This document shows, one piece after another, positions 59,646-64,000 of a DNA stretch of 64,000 bases. The stretch comes from Acidobacteria bacterium AB60 (GTDB lineage: Bacteria > Acidobacteriota > Terriglobia > Terriglobales > Acidobacteriaceae). The notes under the pieces were generated by a model. It searched no databases. It saw nothing but the letters and a program-made list of their open reading frames with translations, and was not told where the DNA came from. Each line of letters opens with the position of its first letter. Position 1 is the stretch's first letter. A program made the position numbers and the translations under genes. The stretch covers positions 1 to 64,000 of the forward strand of contig VANK01000009.1 in NCBI GenBank assembly GCA_008682415.1, written 5' to 3'.

Positions 59646-61955
59646 ATGCGATCGTTTCGCCTGCGGTTGATCCTTGCGCTGATCGCCGGGATCACCGTTG
59701 TTTCCGTGGCCTCTACCTATTTTGAGATGCTGGCGCGCAAGCACGTCCTGCGCCACGAACTCGAGGTCCGCACTGGCTGGCTCGGCACTAGCCTGCAGCC
59801 CTACGTCGAGCACGCGCTCACCGCCGGTATCACCCCGGAGATCGAAGCGCTTGCCTCGGAGCTGCGCAGCCACCAGGAGGCTCTCGGCCTCGCCTTCTTT
59901 GACTCCCACGGAAATCTCGTCGCCTCCGACGGGCCCTCCGACCTGATTCGTTCTCTCCCGCTCGATCCCGTCAAGACCGCCATCAAGCGTGGAACCAACG
60001 CTGGCGCCTTCGGTCGCACCGGAACCCAGCAATGGCTTGCTGAAGCTATCCCCCTTCACATCAATCGTCAGCCCGCCGGCGCCCTCGTTCTGCTGGAAGA
60101 TTCCAGCTACATTCGTTCAGAGGCCAGCAGTGTCTGGCGTCAGACCTTCTGGCATATAGCCGCTTCGGTTCTGTTGATTGTCGGCGTCACCTTCCTCATG
60201 GTGCGATGGTTCCTGATGCGACCCATCACCAAGCTGGCCGAGCGCCTCAGGCTCCTGCGCATGGGACACATCGGCGATGGCATCGATCACCGCACCGAGG
60301 ACCTCGCCCTGTTCACACCGCTCGCGCGGGAGATGAAGACGATCACCGAGAGCCTGATGAAGGCCCGCGCCGCGGCCGCCGCCGAGGCGCGGTTGCGCGA
60401 GATGGGCGAGAACGTCTGGACCGCAGAGCGCCTGACGGTTCACGTCCGTGAGCGCATCGGCTCCAGCAGGCTCTTCGTGGTCTCCAATCGCGAACCCTAT
60501 ATGCACGTGCGGCAGGGCAGGGAAACCGTCTGCGTCGTGCCTCCCAGCGGACTGGTCACCGCCATCGAGCCGGTGTTGCGCGCCTGCGACGGCGTGTGGG
60601 TTGCGCTTGGCAGCGGCAGCGAGGATCGCTACACCGTCGACGAAAAAGACCACCTGCGCGTCCCTCCCGATGATCCTCGCTACACGCTTCGCCGCGTCTG
60701 GATCTCTGCGGAAGAAGAATCCGCGTACTACGACGGCTTCGCCAATGAAGGACTTTGGCCGCTATGCCACATTGCGCACACCCGTCCCATCTTCCGCGCC
60801 TCCGACTGGGCCGCCTACCAGCGCGTCAATCACAAGTTCGCCCAGGCCGTGCTGCAGGAGATGGAAGATTGCCCCAACCCCATCGTCTTCGTGCAGGACT
60901 ATCACTTCGCGCTTCTGCCGCGCATCATCAAGTCCGCCCGGCCTGACGCGCGTGTGGCCATCTTCTGGCACATCCCCTGGCCCAACTCCGAGTCCTTCGG
61001 CATCTGCCCGTGGCAGGCGGAGCTTCTTGAAGGCCTGCTCGGAGCCGACCTGATCGGCTTCCACATTCCCCTGTTCTGCAACAACTTCCTCGATACCGTG
61101 GACCATGTGCTCGAGTCCCGCACCGACCGGGAACACATGACAGCGCGCCGCCATGGTCATACCACAACCATTCGGCCCTACCCGGTCAGCGTGGACATCG
61201 ATCCCGCCGGCATCGCCGTCCACACCAGGTCCGCCCCGGATGAACTTCTGCGCGACTTCGGCGTCCGCGCCGAGTGCCTGGTTCTCGGCGTGGATCGCAT
61301 GGACTACACCAAGGGCATCGTCGAGCGGCTCATGGCCTTCGAGCGCATGCTCGAAGAACACCCCTATCATCGCGAGCGAGTCACCATGGTGCAGATCGCC
61401 GCGCCCAGCCGCACACGCATCCCCGCTTACGTCGACCTGCGCCGCCAGGTGGAGGCGACCACGGAGCGCATTAACGCGCGATTCGGCACCCCCAACTGGC
61501 GTCCTGTCATCCTGATTCAACGCCAGTGCAATCACGAAGAAGTCACGCGCTGGTATCGCGCTTCCGACGTCTGCCTTGTGACCTCGCTCCACGATGGCAT
61601 GAACCTGGTGGCCAAAGAGTACCTGGCTTCGCGTGACGACGGCGACGGCATGCTCGTGCTCAGCAAGTTCACGGGGGCTGCCGTCGAGCTCCGCGACGCC
61701 CTCATCGTCAATCCCTACGACATCGATGGCGTGGCCGAGGCGATTTACCGGGCCCTTGAAATGCCCGCTGCCGAGCGCCGCATCCGCATGCAGCGCATGC
61801 GCCGTCAGCTCATGGAGCACAACGTTTACCGCTGGGCAGCCACCGTCCTCGGTGACTTGAGCGATCTACGCATCGAGGTGCTGGAAGGCGCCGGCGGCCG
61901 CGCCGAACCCCAGCTCGTGCACAGCAAGGAAGGGCCCCATCGCAAATGGGCTTAA
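59646..61955 (+). CDS. otsA: membrane trehalose-6-phosphate synthase with HAMP sensor module
   Basis: 769 residues, far longer than the about 470 of standard OtsA. TM1 is at about 6-24; residues 28-165 are extracytoplasmic; TM2 is at about 168-190; a HAMP linker (LMRPITKLAERLRLLRMGHI) runs to about 245. The GT20 synthase spans about 275-745: RLFVVSNREPYM, PPSGLVTAIEP, FVQDYHFALLPRIIK, FWHIPWPNSESF, VDRMDYTKGI and SLHDGMNLVAKEY. It joins UDP- or ADP-glucose and glucose 6-phosphate to trehalose 6-phosphate. The sensor fusion would let an external or membrane signal control it directly. GGAGGG precedes the ATG. otsB follows. Confidence 0.93.
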   Translation: MRSFRLRLILALIAGITVVSVASTYFEMLARKHVLRHELEVRTGWLGTSLQPYVEHALTAGITPEIEALASELRSHQEALGLAFFDSHGNLVASDGPSDLIRSLPLDPVKTAIKRGTNAGAFGRTGTQQWLAEAIPLHINRQPAGALVLLEDSSYIRSEASSVWRQTFWHIAASVLLIVGVTFLMVRWFLMRPITKLAERLRLLRMGHIGDGIDHRTEDLALFTPLAREMKTITESLMKARAAAAAEARLREMGENVWTAERLTVHVRERIGSSRLFVVSNREPYMHVRQGRETVCVVPPSGLVTAIEPVLRACDGVWVALGSGSEDRYTVDEKDHLRVPPDDPRYTLRRVWISAEEESAYYDGFANEGLWPLCHIAHTRPIFRASDWAAYQRVNHKFAQAVLQEMEDCPNPIVFVQDYHFALLPRIIKSARPDARVAIFWHIPWPNSESFGICPWQAELLEGLLGADLIGFHIPLFCNNFLDTVDHVLESRTDREHMTARRHGHTTTIRPYPVSVDIDPAGIAVHTRSAPDELLRDFGVRAECLVLGVDRMDYTKGIVERLMAFERMLEEHPYHRERVTMVQIAAPSRTRIPAYVDLRRQVEATTERINARFGTPNWRPVILIQRQCNHEEVTRWYRASDVCLVTSLHDGMNLVAKEYLASRDDGDGMLVLSKFTGAAVELRDALIVNPYDIDGVAEAIYRALEMPAAERRIRMQRMRRQLMEHNVYRWAATVLGDLSDLRIEVLEGAGGRAEPQLVHSKEGPHRKWA

Positions 61956-62036
61956 CTTGCTGCAATTGGTGAACAAACGCAAAACCATTTTTGCCCATCG
62001 AAATCAATAGGGTATTCAGGCCCGGCATCTGGAGTT

Positions 62037-62939
62037 ATGTCCGTCGAAATAAAACGCTGTCCCGAACCACCGACCCCTGATAGACGATATCCCCTTGGTT
62101 TGCCCCTGGAAGGCGAGAAGAGTGTGACAGAAGAAGCGACTAGAATCCTCGAAGATTTCTTTAGATCCTTCTCAGCAAAGACTGAACCTCTGTTGCTGCT
62201 GGACTACGACGGAACCCTGGCCCCCTTCCGCGTGGACCGCTCCCGTGCTCGGCCCTACACCGGCGTTCGTGAGGCCCTGGCGCGCATCCAGAACAACGGA
62301 CGCACCCGCATCGTGGTCATCAGCGGCCGTCCCGCCAAGGAGGTCGCCCCCCTGCTGCGCGGCAATCCCCCCGTGCTCAAGGAACCTGTGGAAGTCTGGG
62401 GTCTCCACGGCGCGGAACGCATGTTCACCGACGGCCGCCGCGAGGTGGAACAAGCCCCCGCCTCAACCCAGCGCAAGCTCGACGAGCTGCGCGACTATCT
62501 GCGCCACAACAACCTTGGCGGCGAGTTTGAAGACAAGCCCAATGCTGCGGTCATGCACTGGCGTGGAGCCTCGCCCCGTACAGCCAAATTCATTGAGGTT
62601 CGCACCCGCGAGCTCTTCGAACCGCTGGCCAAGCTGGAAGGCTTGATGCTGCTCGAATTTGAAGGCGGCCTCGAACTGCGCGTCGGCCGCGACAAGGGCG
62701 CGGCCGTGGCCACCCTCGCGTCAGAAGCGCCTCCGGGCGCCCCCGTCGCCTACCTTGGCGATGACATCACCGACGAAGCCGCCTTCAAGGCGCTTAACCA
62801 GCTCGATCGCCCGCATCTGAGCGTCCTCATGCGGCCCGAGCCTCGCGAGACCGCGGCCGGCCTGTGGCTGAAGCCGCCCTCCGGCCTGCGCGCCTTCCTC
62901 AAGAAATGGAACCGCGCCCTCGCCGCAGTCGCCGCGTAA
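62037..62939 (+). CDS. otsB: trehalose-6-phosphate phosphatase
   Basis: 300 residues from ATG 62037 with GGAG upstream. This HAD-type phosphatase converts trehalose 6-phosphate to trehalose. Motif I is LLLLDYDGTLAPF, motif II is RIVVISGRPA, the cap includes VWGLHGAERMF, and motif III/IV is VAYLGDDITDEAAF with Lys in VGRDKGAAVATL. Residues 1-35 are variable. It lies 81 bases after otsA, so the two form the OtsAB pathway for osmotic and desiccation protection. A bidirectional terminator follows. Confidence 0.96.
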   Translation: MSVEIKRCPEPPTPDRRYPLGLPLEGEKSVTEEATRILEDFFRSFSAKTEPLLLLDYDGTLAPFRVDRSRARPYTGVREALARIQNNGRTRIVVISGRPAKEVAPLLRGNPPVLKEPVEVWGLHGAERMFTDGRREVEQAPASTQRKLDELRDYLRHNNLGGEFEDKPNAAVMHWRGASPRTAKFIEVRTRELFEPLAKLEGLMLLEFEGGLELRVGRDKGAAVATLASEAPPGAPVAYLGDDITDEAAFKALNQLDRPHLSVLMRPEPRETAAGLWLKPPSGLRAFLKKWNRALAAVAA

Positions 62940-62956
62940 GCGTCTCGATACAAAAA

Positions 62957-62978
62957 AGCGGGGCCGCCAAGCCCCGCT
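62957..62978. terminator. bidirectional intrinsic terminator
   Basis: AGCGGGGC (62957-62964) pairs with GCCCCGCT (62971-62978) around CGCCAA. On the minus strand the stem is followed by TTTTTT (62951-62956), so it terminates the regulator gene at 63000. On the plus strand TCTTCTT follows. It lies between the convergent otsB and regulator genes. Confidence 0.85.
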
Positions 62979-62999
62979 CTTCTTGCTCTCGCTATGCGG

Positions 63000-64000
63000 C
63001 TACTCGCGTCCGCGCTTGCGGATCTCGATATTCAGTCTTTTGATCTTCTGGTTCAGCGTCGACAGCGGGATGCGGAACTGTTCCGCCGCGTCCGTCTGGT
63101 TCCAGTTGCACCGCTCCAGCTTCTCAATAATGATGCGCCGCTCGATGTCCTCGAGAATGTCAAACAGTGACGCATTGGGGTTGTGCTCCAGCAAGGCATC
63201 CTGGAAGCTGCGCCCCGTGATATGCCCGGGAAGAAGATCGCTGCCGATCGTCGGTCCCGAGGACAACACCACCCCGCGCTCAATCGAGTTCTCAAGCTCG
63301 CGCACATTGCCCGGCCAGTCGTAGTCCAGCAGCGCCCGCAGCGCATCCGCCGAGAGCTTCCGCGCCGGCAATCCATTCTCGTTGCAGTAGAAATCCAGAA
63401 AATGCTGCACCAGCGGCGGAATATCCTCGCGTCGCGACCGCAGCGGCGGCAGATCCACCGTGATCACGTTCAAGCGATAGAACAGGTCCTCGCGGAACCG
63501 CCCGTCGCGCACCGCCTGCCGCAGGTCCACGTTCGTGGCGGCGATGATCCGCACATCCACCTGGATCTCCTGGATCCCGCCCAGGTGCATGAACTTCCGG
63601 TCCTGCAGTACGCGAAGAATCTTCGCCTGCGTGTCCATGCCCATGGTGGCGATCTCATCCAGGAACAGCGTGCCCCCGTTGGCCACCTCGAACAAGCCTT
63701 TCTTCGACGACACCGCCGACGTGAACGCGCCCTTCACGTGCCCGAACAGCGTCGACTCCAGCAGTTCGCTCGGCATCGCTCCCGTGTTGATCGGCACAAA
63801 CGGCTTGTCGCGGCGCGGCGAATTGGCGTGAATCGCCTTCGCGATCAGCTCCTTGCCCGTCCCGCTCTCCCCCTGGATCAGCACCGTCGAACGGCTGGGC
63901 GCCACCTGCGCCACCAGGTCGAAGACCCGCAGCATCACTTCGCTCTTGCCCACAATGTTGGGGAAGCTGTAGCGCTGCTTCATCGAGCGCTTCAGCTGCA
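63000..64000 (-). CDS. NtrC-type sigma-54-dependent activator (5' end outside the window)
   Basis: The visible part encodes over 327 residues; the frame stays open to the window edge (LKRS before MKQRYSF), so an N-terminal receiver or sensor domain probably lies outside. The AAA+ domain has Walker A GESGTGKELIAK, the sigma-54-contact loop GAFTSA (usually GAFTGA), Walker B GGTLFLDEI and the R-finger RIIAATNVDL followed by FREDLFYRLNV. The Fis-type C-terminus NWNQTDAAEQFRIPLSTLNQKIKRL is a DNA-binding helix-turn-helix. It activates sigma-54 promoters through ATP hydrolysis. Target genes are unknown; it is convergent with otsB. Confidence 0.93.
   Translation of the reverse strand, partial: QLKRSMKQRYSFPNIVGKSEVMLRVFDLVAQVAPSRSTVLIQGESGTGKELIAKAIHANSPRRDKPFVPINTGAMPSELLESTLFGHVKGAFTSAVSSKKGLFEVANGGTLFLDEIATMGMDTQAKILRVLQDRKFMHLGGIQEIQVDVRIIAATNVDLRQAVRDGRFREDLFYRLNVITVDLPPLRSRREDIPPLVQHFLDFYCNENGLPARKLSADALRALLDYDWPGNVRELENSIERGVVLSSGPTIGSDLLPGHITGRSFQDALLEHNPNASLFDILEDIERRIIIEKLERCNWNQTDAAEQFRIPLSTLNQKIKRLNIEIRKRGRE

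Overview
The window looks like a 64 kb, GC-rich chromosomal stretch of a Gram-negative soil bacterium. Acidobacteriota, Terriglobia/Acidobacteriaceae type, fits best. The support is a VWFA-related protein of the kind abundant in that phylum, a diderm envelope gene set (KdsA, MlaE/MlaF, OprB-like porin), a futalosine-type menaquinone enzyme (MqnE), many secreted beta-propeller and Ig-like proteins, and several arabinan/hemicellulose hydrolases. Taxonomy is inferred from gene content; no 16S gene is present. No CRISPR array, prophage, insertion sequence or canonical tRNA gene was seen. The only mobile-type module is a small VapBC toxin-antitoxin pair.

Layout. 0-8 kb: secreted and lipoprotein genes of unknown role. 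One has its signal peptide out of frame with its body across a heptanucleotide repeat. A two-gene membrane/TPR pair shares a TSG..SPVFV motif, followed by an isochorismatase-fold hydrolase and a secreted protein with an internal duplication. 8-13 kb: pyrG, vapBC, an operon of membrane rhodanese, ECF sigma factor and OsmC, and divergent kdsA. 13-22 kb: secreted proteins (VWA, GH5-like, S9 peptidase, Ig/beta-propeller lipoprotein). 22-26 kb: a VOC-like/RibH fusion coupled to nusB, two envelope-stress-like small proteins and a YncE-like propeller. 26-31 kb: GH51 arabinofuranosidase, then a tight iscS-SUKH-mnmA sulfur-transfer operon. 31-32.2 kb: a candidate small RNA with a strong terminator, a PCYCGC-motif protein and tmRNA. 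32-43 kb: alpha/beta hydrolase, ankyrin protein, a large GH54 arabinofuranosidase, a BlaI/M56 sensor pair, a porin divergent from an RcnR/CsoR-type metal sensor. 43-49 kb: a complete nitrogen-signalling set amtB-glnB-glnD. 49-59 kb: solitary nuoB plus mqnE, amidohydrolase, CHASE3-PAS histidine kinase, glutaryl-CoA dehydrogenase, topoisomerase IB, dienelactone hydrolase and MlaEF. 59-64 kb: trehalose synthesis in which OtsA is fused to a membrane HAMP sensor module, then otsB and the 5'-truncated gene of an NtrC-type activator.

Two signals run across the whole window. First, several unrelated intergenic tandem repeats all have a period of exactly seven bases (GAGTCTC/GAGTTGC, GGGAATA, AGCTGTT, GAGACGA, GGGRNNN types), and one of them lies inside a reading frame where one unit gained or lost changes the frame. 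Second, at least seven genes have a TANNNT -10 box only 6-9 bases before the start codon, which predicts leaderless or near-leaderless mRNAs. Protein starts were moved from the longest frame where ribosome-binding or -10 evidence favoured another codon.
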